Source: Candidatus Melainabacteria bacterium
GTDB taxonomy: Bacteria > Cyanobacteriota > Vampirovibrionia > Gastranaerophilales > Gastranaerophilaceae
Length of the DNA stretch: 55,463 nt
Direction: 5' to 3'
Assembly (NCBI GenBank): GCA_003258735.1
Contig: QHME01000012.1
Coordinates: forward strand, 1 to 55,463
A program made the translations under genes and the position numbers. Shown one piece after another: positions 8,493 to 16,812 of the stretch. Below the pieces are notes generated by a model that did no database searches, was not told the origin of the DNA, and worked only from the letters and a program-made list of their open reading frames with translations. Position 1 is the stretch's first letter. Each line of letters opens with the position of its first letter.

Positions 8493-9815
8493 ATGGAAAC
8501 AACATTAACAAACGTAAAAGACAACGTAGTAAGTATTAGTATGACTATTCCTGCGAAAGAAGCAGCAAGTGCATACAACTCAGCAGCAAATAAGATTGCT
8601 CAATATATCAATGTAGATGGTTTTAGAAAAGGTAAAGCTCCAAGAGCTGTTGTTGAAAGACATGTAGGTGTTGATAGAATACAACAAGAAGCCTTAGAAA
8701 TGTTACTTCCAAAATATTTGGGTCAAGCAATTTATGACAATAAGTTGGATGTAATTACTCAACCTGCTATTACTGACTATAAATTTGAATCAGGTAAAGA
8801 TGTTCAGGTTACTTTTGAAGTTGAAACAAGACCTGAGGTTAAATTGGGTGACTTCAAAGGTTTGAATGTGAAAGTTGAAGTTCCTGCAGCTGATGATGAT
8901 GCTTTCGACAAAGCTTTAAACGGTTTCTTGACTCAGCATGCTTCAATGGAATTAGTTTTGGATAGACCTTCAAATGATACAGATACAGTTGTATTTGATT
9001 TTGAAGGTACATGCAATGGTGAACCAATCCAAGGCGGAGCTGCTAAAGGTTATTCTTTAGATTTAGGTAATTCAAACTTTATTCCAGGTTTTGCAGAACA
9101 ATTAGTTGGACACAATATCAAAGATGAATTTGATATTCAAGTGACATTCCCAGAAGAATATCATGATGAAAAATTGAAAGGTCAACCTGCAACTTTTGCC
9201 ATAAAAATCAATGAAATCAAACAAAGAGTTATGCCTGAGTTGACTGACGAATTTGTTCAAAAAAATAGTAAGTTCCAAACAGTTGATGAATTAAAAGCTG
9301 ATATCAAGTCTTATATAGAATCTCAAAGAGAAAATATTAAGAAAATGAATGCAGAAAATGCTGTATTTAAAGCTGTTATCGATTCTTCATCTGTTGAAAT
9401 TCCTCAAGGAATGATTGATAGAGAGATAGAATCACTAAAGGCTGATTATAAACAAAGATTACAATATCAAGGTATTGACTGGGATACTTTTGTAAAATCT
9501 CAAGGTGACGATTTTGAAAAGAATATGGTAGATGATGCTACAACAAGAATTAAAAATTCTTTAATCATTGACAAAATTTCTAAAGAAGCTGATGTTAAAG
9601 TTGAACAAGCTGATTTCCAAAACAAAATCGGTCAAATGGCTGGAGCTTACGGTGTAGGACCTCAAGAATTGTTAAAACAATTTGGTCAAAATCCTGACTT
9701 CTTGTCTTCTTTATCTCAACAAATAGTTAATGATAAAGTTAGAGAGTTCTTACTTGACAACAACAACATTGAATATGTAGAAGTAAAGTCTGAAGAACAA
9801 AAAGTGGAAGCTTAA
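8493..9815 (+). CDS. tig: Trigger factor, ribosome-bound chaperone and peptidyl-prolyl isomerase
   Basis: Trigger factor docks on ribosomal protein uL23 and shields nascent chains. The ribosome-binding signature GFRKGKAPRAVVERHVG is near residue 43-58. An FKBP-type PPIase domain follows (about 155-245, with VVFDFEGTCNGEPIQGG and the F-x-P-G-F region FIPGFAEQLVG). The helical C-terminal chaperone arm completes the 440 residues. Its position upstream of clpP and clpX is the classic bacterial order. Confidence 0.95.
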   Translation: METTLTNVKDNVVSISMTIPAKEAASAYNSAANKIAQYINVDGFRKGKAPRAVVERHVGVDRIQQEALEMLLPKYLGQAIYDNKLDVITQPAITDYKFESGKDVQVTFEVETRPEVKLGDFKGLNVKVEVPAADDDAFDKALNGFLTQHASMELVLDRPSNDTDTVVFDFEGTCNGEPIQGGAAKGYSLDLGNSNFIPGFAEQLVGHNIKDEFDIQVTFPEEYHDEKLKGQPATFAIKINEIKQRVMPELTDEFVQKNSKFQTVDELKADIKSYIESQRENIKKMNAENAVFKAVIDSSSVEIPQGMIDREIESLKADYKQRLQYQGIDWDTFVKSQGDDFEKNMVDDATTRIKNSLIIDKISKEADVKVEQADFQNKIGQMAGAYGVGPQELLKQFGQNPDFLSSLSQQIVNDKVREFLLDNNNIEYVEVKSEEQKVEA

Positions 9816-9861
9816 TAAAACACAGTTATAATATTTAATAAATAAGAAAGGGAATTAAATC

Positions 9862-10452
9862 ATGAGTTTTGTACCTGTAGTTATTGAACAATCTAGCAGA
9901 GGCGAAAGATCTTTCGACATCTTCTCAAGATTGTTAAGAGAAAGAATCATCTTTTTAGGAACTGCAATTGATGATATGGTAGCAAACCTTGTAGTTGCTC
10001 AATTATTGTTACTTGATAGTGAAAATCCGGAAAAAGACATTATGTTATATATCAACAGCCCTGGTGGTAGTGTAACTGCAGGTTTCGCAATTTATGATAC
10101 AATGCAGCACATAAGAGCTGATGTTTCTACAATTTGTCTTGGTCAAGCAGCATCAATGGGTGCATTCTTGTTATCTTCAGGTACTAAAGGTAAGAGAATG
10201 GCTCTACCTCACTCAAGAGTATTGATTCACCAACCTCTTGGTGGTGCTCAAGGTCAGGCAACTGATATTGAAATTCAAGCTGCTGAAATTATTAGAATCA
10301 AAAAATCATTAAATGAGATTTTGGCTTCTAATACTGGTCAATCTATCAAGAAAATTGAAAAAGATACTGACAGAGATTATATTATGACTCCGCAGGAAGC
10401 TTTAGAATATGGTATGATTGATAAAGTCATTTCTCGTGACGTTGTTAAATAA
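9862..10452 (+). CDS. clpP: ATP-dependent Clp protease proteolytic subunit
   Basis: ClpP forms the tetradecameric serine protease chamber used with ClpX. The catalytic triad is complete: Ser98 in GQAASMGAFLL, His123 in RVLIHQPLGG and Asp172 in DRDYIMTPQEA. The length of 196 residues is normal, with a short N-terminal propeptide-like segment. It lies 46 bases after tig and 23 bases before clpX, indicating one operon. Confidence 0.96.
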   Translation: MSFVPVVIEQSSRGERSFDIFSRLLRERIIFLGTAIDDMVANLVVAQLLLLDSENPEKDIMLYINSPGGSVTAGFAIYDTMQHIRADVSTICLGQAASMGAFLLSSGTKGKRMALPHSRVLIHQPLGGAQGQATDIEIQAAEIIRIKKSLNEILASNTGQSIKKIEKDTDRDYIMTPQEALEYGMIDKVISRDVVK

Positions 10453-10475
10453 TAAAAATTTGGAGATATAATTAA

Positions 10476-11783
10476 ATGCCAAAAAATGATGACAAGTTAA
10501 AATGTTCTTTTTGCGGAAAGACTCAAGACCAAGTAAAAAAGCTAATCGCTGGTCCTGAAGTTTATATCTGCGATGAGTGTGTTGAGCTTTGTAATGAAAT
10601 CTTAGATGAAGAATTTTTTGAAGCGAAAGATAAAGAGTCTAATAGTTCAGAGCAATCTCCTGAAAAAGGTGAAAAACCTATTCCAAAACCGCACGAAATT
10701 AAAGAATATTTAGACCAATATATCGTAGGGCAAGATGATGCTAAAAAAGTATTGTCGGTTGCCGTATATAACCATTACAAACGTTTGAAACACAACAAAG
10801 AGGCTGGCAAAGATAATGTAGAAATTCAAAAATCTAATATTTTGCTAGTAGGTCCTACCGGTTCCGGTAAAACTTTGTTGGCTCAAACTTTGGCAAAAAT
10901 GCTTGATGTTCCGTTTGCTGTAGCAGATGCTACAACATTGACTGAAGCAGGTTATGTTGGTGATGATGTTGAAAACATTCTTTTGAGATTGTATCAAAAT
11001 GCCGAATTTGATTCTGCTAAGGCAGAACGCGGCATCATTTACATTGATGAAATTGATAAGATTTCAAGAAAGAGTGAAAATACATCAATAACAAGAGATG
11101 TATCAGGTGAAGGTGTTCAACAGGCGCTTTTGAAAATGATTGAAGGTACTGTTGCTCATGTTCCGCCTCAAGGTGGAAGAAAGCACCCTCATCAAGAGTT
11201 TATTGAGATTGATACAAGCAATATCTTGTTTATCGTTGGTGGTGCTTTTGTCGGATTGGAAAAAATTGTTGATGCTAGAGCTGGTATTGGTAATTCTGTA
11301 GGCTTTGGAGCAAAAGCTGCAATGTCCCAAGCTGAAAAAGAGGCAAATGCTGTAAGATTGTTGAAAAAACTTCAACCTGAGGATTTGTTGAAATTTGGTT
11401 TGATTCCTGAATTTATCGGTCGTGTTCCTGTTTATGCAGTTTTAGACCAGTTGAATGAAAAAACTTTAAAAATGATTTTGACAGAACCTAAAAATGCGGT
11501 TCTAAAGCAATATCAAGCGCTATTGAAAATGGATGGTGTTGATTTAGAATTTGAGCCGGAAGCAGTTGATTTGATTGCTAAAGAGGCAATTAAACGTAAG
11601 ACTGGTGCTCGTGCATTACGTTCAATTGTTGAAGAAATCATGCTTGATGTTATGTATGATGTTCCGACAAAAGAAAATATCGACAAATTTGTTGTAACTG
11701 CCGACATGGTAAAAAACAGAAAAAATGCAGAGGTTGTTCAACTTCCTAAAAAAGATGAACAAACAAAAGAAATTATTGCATAA
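10476..11783 (+). CDS. clpX: Clp protease ATP-binding subunit ClpX
   Basis: This AAA+ unfoldase feeds substrates to ClpP. A four-cysteine zinc-binding domain is present at the N-terminus (CSFCGK then CDECVELC). The Walker A loop GPTGSGKT is near residues 125-132 and Walker B is IIYIDEIDKI. The IGF-type ClpP-contact loop region lies around IGNSVGFGA, and the sensor-2 GARALRSIVE motif is also there. The length of 435 residues is standard. A terminator follows immediately. Confidence 0.96.
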   Translation: MPKNDDKLKCSFCGKTQDQVKKLIAGPEVYICDECVELCNEILDEEFFEAKDKESNSSEQSPEKGEKPIPKPHEIKEYLDQYIVGQDDAKKVLSVAVYNHYKRLKHNKEAGKDNVEIQKSNILLVGPTGSGKTLLAQTLAKMLDVPFAVADATTLTEAGYVGDDVENILLRLYQNAEFDSAKAERGIIYIDEIDKISRKSENTSITRDVSGEGVQQALLKMIEGTVAHVPPQGGRKHPHQEFIEIDTSNILFIVGGAFVGLEKIVDARAGIGNSVGFGAKAAMSQAEKEANAVRLLKKLQPEDLLKFGLIPEFIGRVPVYAVLDQLNEKTLKMILTEPKNAVLKQYQALLKMDGVDLEFEPEAVDLIAKEAIKRKTGARALRSIVEEIMLDVMYDVPTKENIDKFVVTADMVKNRKNAEVVQLPKKDEQTKEIIA

Positions 11784-11801
11784 TTTTAAAAATATATTAA
11801 A

Positions 11802-11830
11802 GAGAGTGGGTAAGATTTGCCCACTCTTTT
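11802..11830 (+). terminator. Rho-independent terminator of the tig-clpP-clpX operon
   Basis: AGAGTGGG and CCCACTCT pair around a 9-base loop and are followed by TTTTT, about 20 bases after the clpX stop. Confidence 0.85.
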
Positions 11831-11886
11831 TATTTGCCAAAACTCTGTTTTTATGCGAAAATTTTGGCTATAGGGAGAATTGGTGA

Positions 11887-14757
11887 ATGGGAGAATCAAA
11901 GACTTTAATATTAATTGATGGTCATGCTTTAGCGTTTCGTCAATATTATGCACTTGAACGTACAAATATGAAAACAAAAGACGGCACACCAACTTGGGCT
12001 GTATATGGCTTTTTTAAAGCTATTTTTGACCTTTTAAAAAATGAAAATTTGCATCCGGATGCAATAGGTGTGGCTTTTGATGTTTCTCATCATACATTTA
12101 GAACCGAGCAATATGTTGAATACAAGGCAAATCGTGAGGCTATGCCTGATCCTATGCGTGTTCAGATGGGGCTAATATATGAAGGTTTAAAAGCTTTTAA
12201 TATTCCTATTTATACTAAAGAAGGTTTTGAAGCAGATGATGTAATTGGTACTATTTCGCGCAGAGCATGTGAGCTTGGACATAAGGTTTATATTTTGACA
12301 GGTGATCAAGATTCATTCCAATTGATAAGACAAGATGGTTGTATTAAGGTAATTATCCCATCAAAAGGACTTTTGACAGAATATGATTGGAATAAAGTGT
12401 ATGATAAATTGGGGGTATTTCCAAATCAGGTTATTGATTATAAAGCCTTGCGCGGTGATACGTCAGACAATATTCCAGGTATTAAGGGAATCGGTGAAAA
12501 AACTGCGGTTAAGCTATTGTCTGAATTTCAAACAGTTGATAATGTTTTGGCAAGTGCTGACAAAATTACTCAAAAATCTTTGAAGGAAAAAATTGAAAAT
12601 GGTGTTGAAATTGCTAAATTAAGTAAATTTTTGGCTACGATTGTTCAAGATGTTGATATCAGTTTTGATTTTGAGAGTACAAAAATTGAACTTCCTGACA
12701 TTGCTAAAGTTACCGAATTCTTACGCGCAATGCAATTTTATAGCTTTTTGAAAAATATTGAATATATTTTAAAACTATTCGCAAAAGATATTGAAATTCC
12801 TGAAATAGAAACTCAAACAATCAAAAATGATACTCAAAAAGTAGAAATTTCTCAAAATACTAACGGACAGCTTGGGTTATTTGCGCAAGCTGTTCAAGCA
12901 GAAGTTAATAAAACCGATATTGAGTATAATTCTAAAATAATCACTGATTCTCAAGATTTGTGTGAATTGATTGATATTTTGAGTGGTAAAAAGGTTATTT
13001 CGTTTAAACTTTTGGCAGATTTTCAAAATGCTGTGAACTTCAAAATTTACGGTATTGCTCTTGGATTTAGGGATGATATTTCTTATGATAAGAATAAGCT
13101 TGTAGCATTGTCAGATTCAATGCCTGCGCAAACTTTTTATATTCCGATTTTGCATAATTTATCAAAACAGCTTGATTTGAAGTTCGTTTTAGCCAAATTG
13201 AAACCTATATTAGAAAATAATGATATTAAAAAGCTAACACATGATGTGAAAATTGAAGAATGTATGCTTAATTTCTTTGATATTGACTTTTCCGGTGTTG
13301 TGTTTGACACGATGTTAGCAAGTTATATCAAAGATTCTAATGCAAATTCAGATTTTGATATACAATGTATGGAACAAATTAATCATATTTTACCGACAAT
13401 TGTTTCTAATACTAAAAAATCTTCACTTGCGGATAATGACGTTGACACAATGAAAAATTATAGTGGTGATGTGATGGCAAGTTTGTTTGAATTAACTCTA
13501 TATTGGGTCAAACTTTTGGAAGATAAAGAATATGAAATTCTTACAGATATTGAGATTCCGCTAGCTTATGTACTTGCACAAATGGAAAGTAATGGCGTTT
13601 CTATTGATAAAAAATATTTAGATGAATTAACCAATGAATTTAATACAAAAACAAGTACAATCGCTTCGCGTATATTTGAATTGGCAGGAGAAGAATTTAA
13701 TATAAACTCGCCAAAACAGGTTGGGAATATTTTATTTGATAAAATGCAATTAAAATCTAAGAAAAAACGAGGAAAGGCAAAAAATTCAACAAGTGCCGAA
13801 GTATTGACTGCATTAGCGGATGAATATGAGATTGCAAAGTTAATTTTAGATTATAGAAAGTATGCAAAATTAAAATCAACTTATACTGAGGCTCTACCTG
13901 CGTTAGTTTCTCCAATAGATGGACGAATACATACTTCTTACAATCAAACGGTTACAACAACAGGCAGATTGTCCTCGTCTAATCCAAATTTGCAAAATAT
14001 TCCAATAAGGACAGAGGAAGGCAACAAAATTCGTCAAGCATTTGTTCCGTCAGATAGAGCAAATTATTTGATTATGTCGGCGGATTATTCGCAAATCGAA
14101 TTGAGATTATTAGCGCATGTTTCTGAAGATGAACACCTGATAGAAGCCTTTAATTCAGGTATTGATGTTCATACATTGACTGCATCAAAGGTTTTTGAAG
14201 TTCCGATTGAAGAAGTTACAAAAGAAATGCGTTATAAGGCAAAGGCTGTAAATTTTGGCATTGTATATGGACAAAGTAAATATGGTTTGGCAAAAGCTTT
14301 GAAAATTACACCTGCCGAGGCTGAAAATTTTATCAATAAGTATTTTGAGACATATCCTAAAATTAATGAATATATGAGTAAGATGGTTGAACTTGTTGAA
14401 AAACAAGGATACGTCGAAACTATTTTTGGTCGTCGCAGATATTTAGATAATGAAATCAATAGTCCGAATGCAATGATTAGAGAGTTTGCAAAACGTGCTG
14501 CTATCAATCATCCAATGCAAGGTTCGGCATCAGACTTAATTAAGCTTGCAATGATTGATTTTTCTAAACGTTTGAAAGATAATAATTTGAAATCAAAATT
14601 AATTATTCAGGTTCATGATGAATTGGTTATAGAAACCGCAAAAGATGAGCTTGAACAAGTTAAGAGTTTAGTTTTAGAGTCAATGGAATTGGAACAACCT
14701 TTGCGAGTTCCACTATTGATTGATGTGAATGTAGGTGAATCATGGAAAGAATCATAA
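11887..14757 (+). CDS. polA: DNA polymerase I, probably without active proofreading
   Basis: PolA fills gaps and removes RNA primers. The N-terminal 5'-nuclease (about 1-290) has LILIDGHALAFRQYYAL, EADDVIG, and the helix-hairpin-helix GIKGIGEKTA. The family A polymerase core carries motif A (SADYSQIELR, near 731), motif B (KAVNFGIVYG, near 787) and motif C (QVHDELV, near 910). The central 3'-5' exonuclease domain is present but its DxE motif is replaced by SFKLL and the second motif's aspartate by Glu, so proofreading is probably lost. An AGGGAGAAT site precedes the chosen ATG. The 956 residues are slightly longer than usual. Confidence 0.95.
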   Translation: MGESKTLILIDGHALAFRQYYALERTNMKTKDGTPTWAVYGFFKAIFDLLKNENLHPDAIGVAFDVSHHTFRTEQYVEYKANREAMPDPMRVQMGLIYEGLKAFNIPIYTKEGFEADDVIGTISRRACELGHKVYILTGDQDSFQLIRQDGCIKVIIPSKGLLTEYDWNKVYDKLGVFPNQVIDYKALRGDTSDNIPGIKGIGEKTAVKLLSEFQTVDNVLASADKITQKSLKEKIENGVEIAKLSKFLATIVQDVDISFDFESTKIELPDIAKVTEFLRAMQFYSFLKNIEYILKLFAKDIEIPEIETQTIKNDTQKVEISQNTNGQLGLFAQAVQAEVNKTDIEYNSKIITDSQDLCELIDILSGKKVISFKLLADFQNAVNFKIYGIALGFRDDISYDKNKLVALSDSMPAQTFYIPILHNLSKQLDLKFVLAKLKPILENNDIKKLTHDVKIEECMLNFFDIDFSGVVFDTMLASYIKDSNANSDFDIQCMEQINHILPTIVSNTKKSSLADNDVDTMKNYSGDVMASLFELTLYWVKLLEDKEYEILTDIEIPLAYVLAQMESNGVSIDKKYLDELTNEFNTKTSTIASRIFELAGEEFNINSPKQVGNILFDKMQLKSKKKRGKAKNSTSAEVLTALADEYEIAKLILDYRKYAKLKSTYTEALPALVSPIDGRIHTSYNQTVTTTGRLSSSNPNLQNIPIRTEEGNKIRQAFVPSDRANYLIMSADYSQIELRLLAHVSEDEHLIEAFNSGIDVHTLTASKVFEVPIEEVTKEMRYKAKAVNFGIVYGQSKYGLAKALKITPAEAENFINKYFETYPKINEYMSKMVELVEKQGYVETIFGRRRYLDNEINSPNAMIREFAKRAAINHPMQGSASDLIKLAMIDFSKRLKDNNLKSKLIIQVHDELVIETAKDELEQVKSLVLESMELEQPLRVPLLIDVNVGESWKES

Positions 14758-15161
14758 AATTATTTTCAGTGTGTTTAGTTTTAATTATGACTTGCGCTCC
14801 TGCCATTTCTGCTGGAGAACAAATGAGTTTAAGCACGTTGATTACGGCTCAAAATGTTCAATTTGAAAACTGTACGAAAGTTTTTAATGCTGATAATGTG
14901 TCATTGTTTTATTTAACAATTGCAGCTATTAATGCAAACCGTTTCACTATTGATGAAATTCAGTCAAAATCCGGATACATTTTGTTTACGGCAGTAAATA
15001 AACAATTTTTGGCAAGTATTTCTAATGTAAATACGAATCAAGGATTGCTAAAAATTACCCCTGCTGATAATAATTATTATTTTCAACCAGGGATTGTTTT
15101 AAATATTTTCAAATATATTGAATTAAATTTATCTAAAAAACCTGTTGTTATAAATAAATAA
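14742..15161 (+). CDS. Small exported protein of unknown function
   Basis: The 139-residue product has a signal peptide (hydrophobic core FSVCLVLIMTCAPAISA, cleavage near residue 24) and a mature part of about 115 residues with no motif I recognise. The mature part looks like a single alpha/beta domain. The gene starts 16 bases inside the end of polA, so translation is probably coupled even though the functions look unrelated. It converges with tlyA five bases downstream. Confidence 0.7.
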   Translation: MERIIKLFSVCLVLIMTCAPAISAGEQMSLSTLITAQNVQFENCTKVFNADNVSLFYLTIAAINANRFTIDEIQSKSGYILFTAVNKQFLASISNVNTNQGLLKITPADNNYYFQPGIVLNIFKYIELNLSKKPVVINK

Positions 15162-15166
15162 GTTGA

Positions 15167-15979
15167 TTAGTTTAAGTTTGAAAAAGCTGAATCAATGATA
15201 TCAGAAATGTTATAGTCGTTTGCGATATCTTCTGTTGTTAGCCAAATCAAATATTCAATATTCCCAGCGGGTCCTTTTATAGATGAATAGGTCAAGCCTT
15301 TTATTGAGTAGGCTAATGATTTTGCGCATTCTATAACGTTTTCTATGACTTCTTTGTGAATTTTAGGGTCTCTAACTACTCCGCCTTTTTCAACCTTATC
15401 TTTTCCTGCTTCAAATTGTGGTTTTATAAGGCAAATCATTTCGTGAAAGTTTGGATTTAACAATGTTTTTAAGTTTGGTAAAACTTTAGTAAGTGAAATA
15501 AATGATAAATCGCTCACTAAAAGGTCTGCAACATCTTCTCCTTGTGCGTAAATATCATCAAATGTACATATTTTAAGGTTTGTTTTTTCGATTGTTTTAA
15601 CTTTTTCATCTGAGCGAATTTTCCAATCAAGTTGTCCATACCCAACATCGACTGCATAAACAAATTTTGCTCCATTTTGTAATAGACAATCTGTAAATCC
15701 GCCAGTTGACGCTCCCGCATCAAAACAAACTCGATTTTTTATTATCGGATTGAATGTATCAATGGCTTTTTTTAGCTTGAACCCTCCACGTGATACGAAT
15801 GGCATTGATTTAACTTCAATTTCGTATTCTTTTGCTAAATTTATTTGATAGCCTGATTTTGTTATATATTCATCATTAATTTTGACATGACCTGCCAAAA
15901 TTGCTGCAGATGCTTTGCTTTTTGTCTCAAAGTATCCTAAATCCGTTAAATATTTATCAAGTCTTTCTTTATTTTGCAT
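15167..15979 (-). CDS. tlyA: TlyA-family rRNA 2'-O-methyltransferase (hemolysin A family)
   Basis: The protein has an N-terminal S4 RNA-binding domain (KERLDKYLTDLGYFETKSKA onwards, about 60 residues) and a C-terminal FtsJ-like Rossmann methyltransferase domain with the SAM loop CFDAGASTGGFTDCLL. Characterised TlyA enzymes 2'-O-methylate 16S and 23S rRNA cytidines. I prefer the ATG at 15979 (270 residues), because an AAAGGA element precedes it and no site precedes the ATG at 16003. The start overlaps the tatD stop, so the two genes are co-transcribed. Confidence 0.9.
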   Translation of the reverse strand: MQNKERLDKYLTDLGYFETKSKASAAILAGHVKINDEYITKSGYQINLAKEYEIEVKSMPFVSRGGFKLKKAIDTFNPIIKNRVCFDAGASTGGFTDCLLQNGAKFVYAVDVGYGQLDWKIRSDEKVKTIEKTNLKICTFDDIYAQGEDVADLLVSDLSFISLTKVLPNLKTLLNPNFHEMICLIKPQFEAGKDKVEKGGVVRDPKIHKEVIENVIECAKSLAYSIKGLTYSSIKGPAGNIEYLIWLTTEDIANDYNISDIIDSAFSNLN

Positions 15980-16748
15980 TGAAGTTAAAAATCCTTTCAG
16001 CATTTGCTGTTGTTTGTTTTGCTACATCATCAATCGAGAGACCTTTCAATTTGGCAATTTCTTGGGCTACATATTTGACATAAGACGGTTGATTTTCGGT
16101 TCCTCTAAAAGGTACTGGCGTCAAATAAGGGTCGTCAGTTTCCAGTAGCAGATATTCCAGTGGAATTTCTTTTGCTACTTCTTTTGCCTTCACTGCGTTT
16201 TTAAAGGTTACAACACCGCCAAGAGCGATATATATACCCTCTTTTATACATTCTTTAGCAAATTCAAGACTGCCTGAAAAACAGTGAAGTATTGCGATTG
16301 AATTTTTGTTGTATTTTTTTAGAATTTCCAGTGTGTCAAGGTGGGAGTCTCTTGAGTGGATATTTAGCGGAAGGTTCATTTGGTTTGCAAATTCAATTTG
16401 TTTAATAAATATTTCTTTTTGCAAATCTTTAAAACTCTTATCCCAGTAATAATCCAGTCCAACTTCGCCAACACCAATGATTTTTTTGTTGTGCTTAATA
16501 ATATCTTCCATTTGCGAAAGCGTCTTGTCGTTGAATGTTTTAGCCTCCTCCGGAAAAATTCCGACATATCCAAACAAGTTGTCGTATTTTTGAATAAAAT
16601 TCTCAACTTCAAGCATATCTTCATTTGTACAAGAAGGTACAATTGTTATTATTTTATTATTTTGAGTATTTTTTATAGCCTCATCTATGCTCGTATCTTT
16701 GAGCATATTTACGTGAGAATGTGTATTTATAATATACGGTGTTTCCAT
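15969..16748 (-). CDS. TatD-family metal-dependent DNase
   Basis: The 259-residue TIM-barrel hydrolase carries the metal ligands of the family: HxH in NTHSHVN (His10, His12), Glu in GVGEVGLDYYWD, His in NIHSRDSHLD, His in LHCFSGS and Asp in LLLETDDPYLTP. Homologues (TatD, YcfH) are DNases implicated in nucleic acid repair or turnover. It is the first gene of the tatD-tlyA pair. Confidence 0.93.
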   Translation of the reverse strand: METPYIINTHSHVNMLKDTSIDEAIKNTQNNKIITIVPSCTNEDMLEVENFIQKYDNLFGYVGIFPEEAKTFNDKTLSQMEDIIKHNKKIIGVGEVGLDYYWDKSFKDLQKEIFIKQIEFANQMNLPLNIHSRDSHLDTLEILKKYNKNSIAILHCFSGSLEFAKECIKEGIYIALGGVVTFKNAVKAKEVAKEIPLEYLLLETDDPYLTPVPFRGTENQPSYVKYVAQEIAKLKGLSIDDVAKQTTANAERIFNFNAK

Positions 16749-16812
16749 AAGTTTGATTATATCACATAAAATAACAGCCTACACGAGATTAGTGTAAGCT
16801 GTTGAAAATTCT

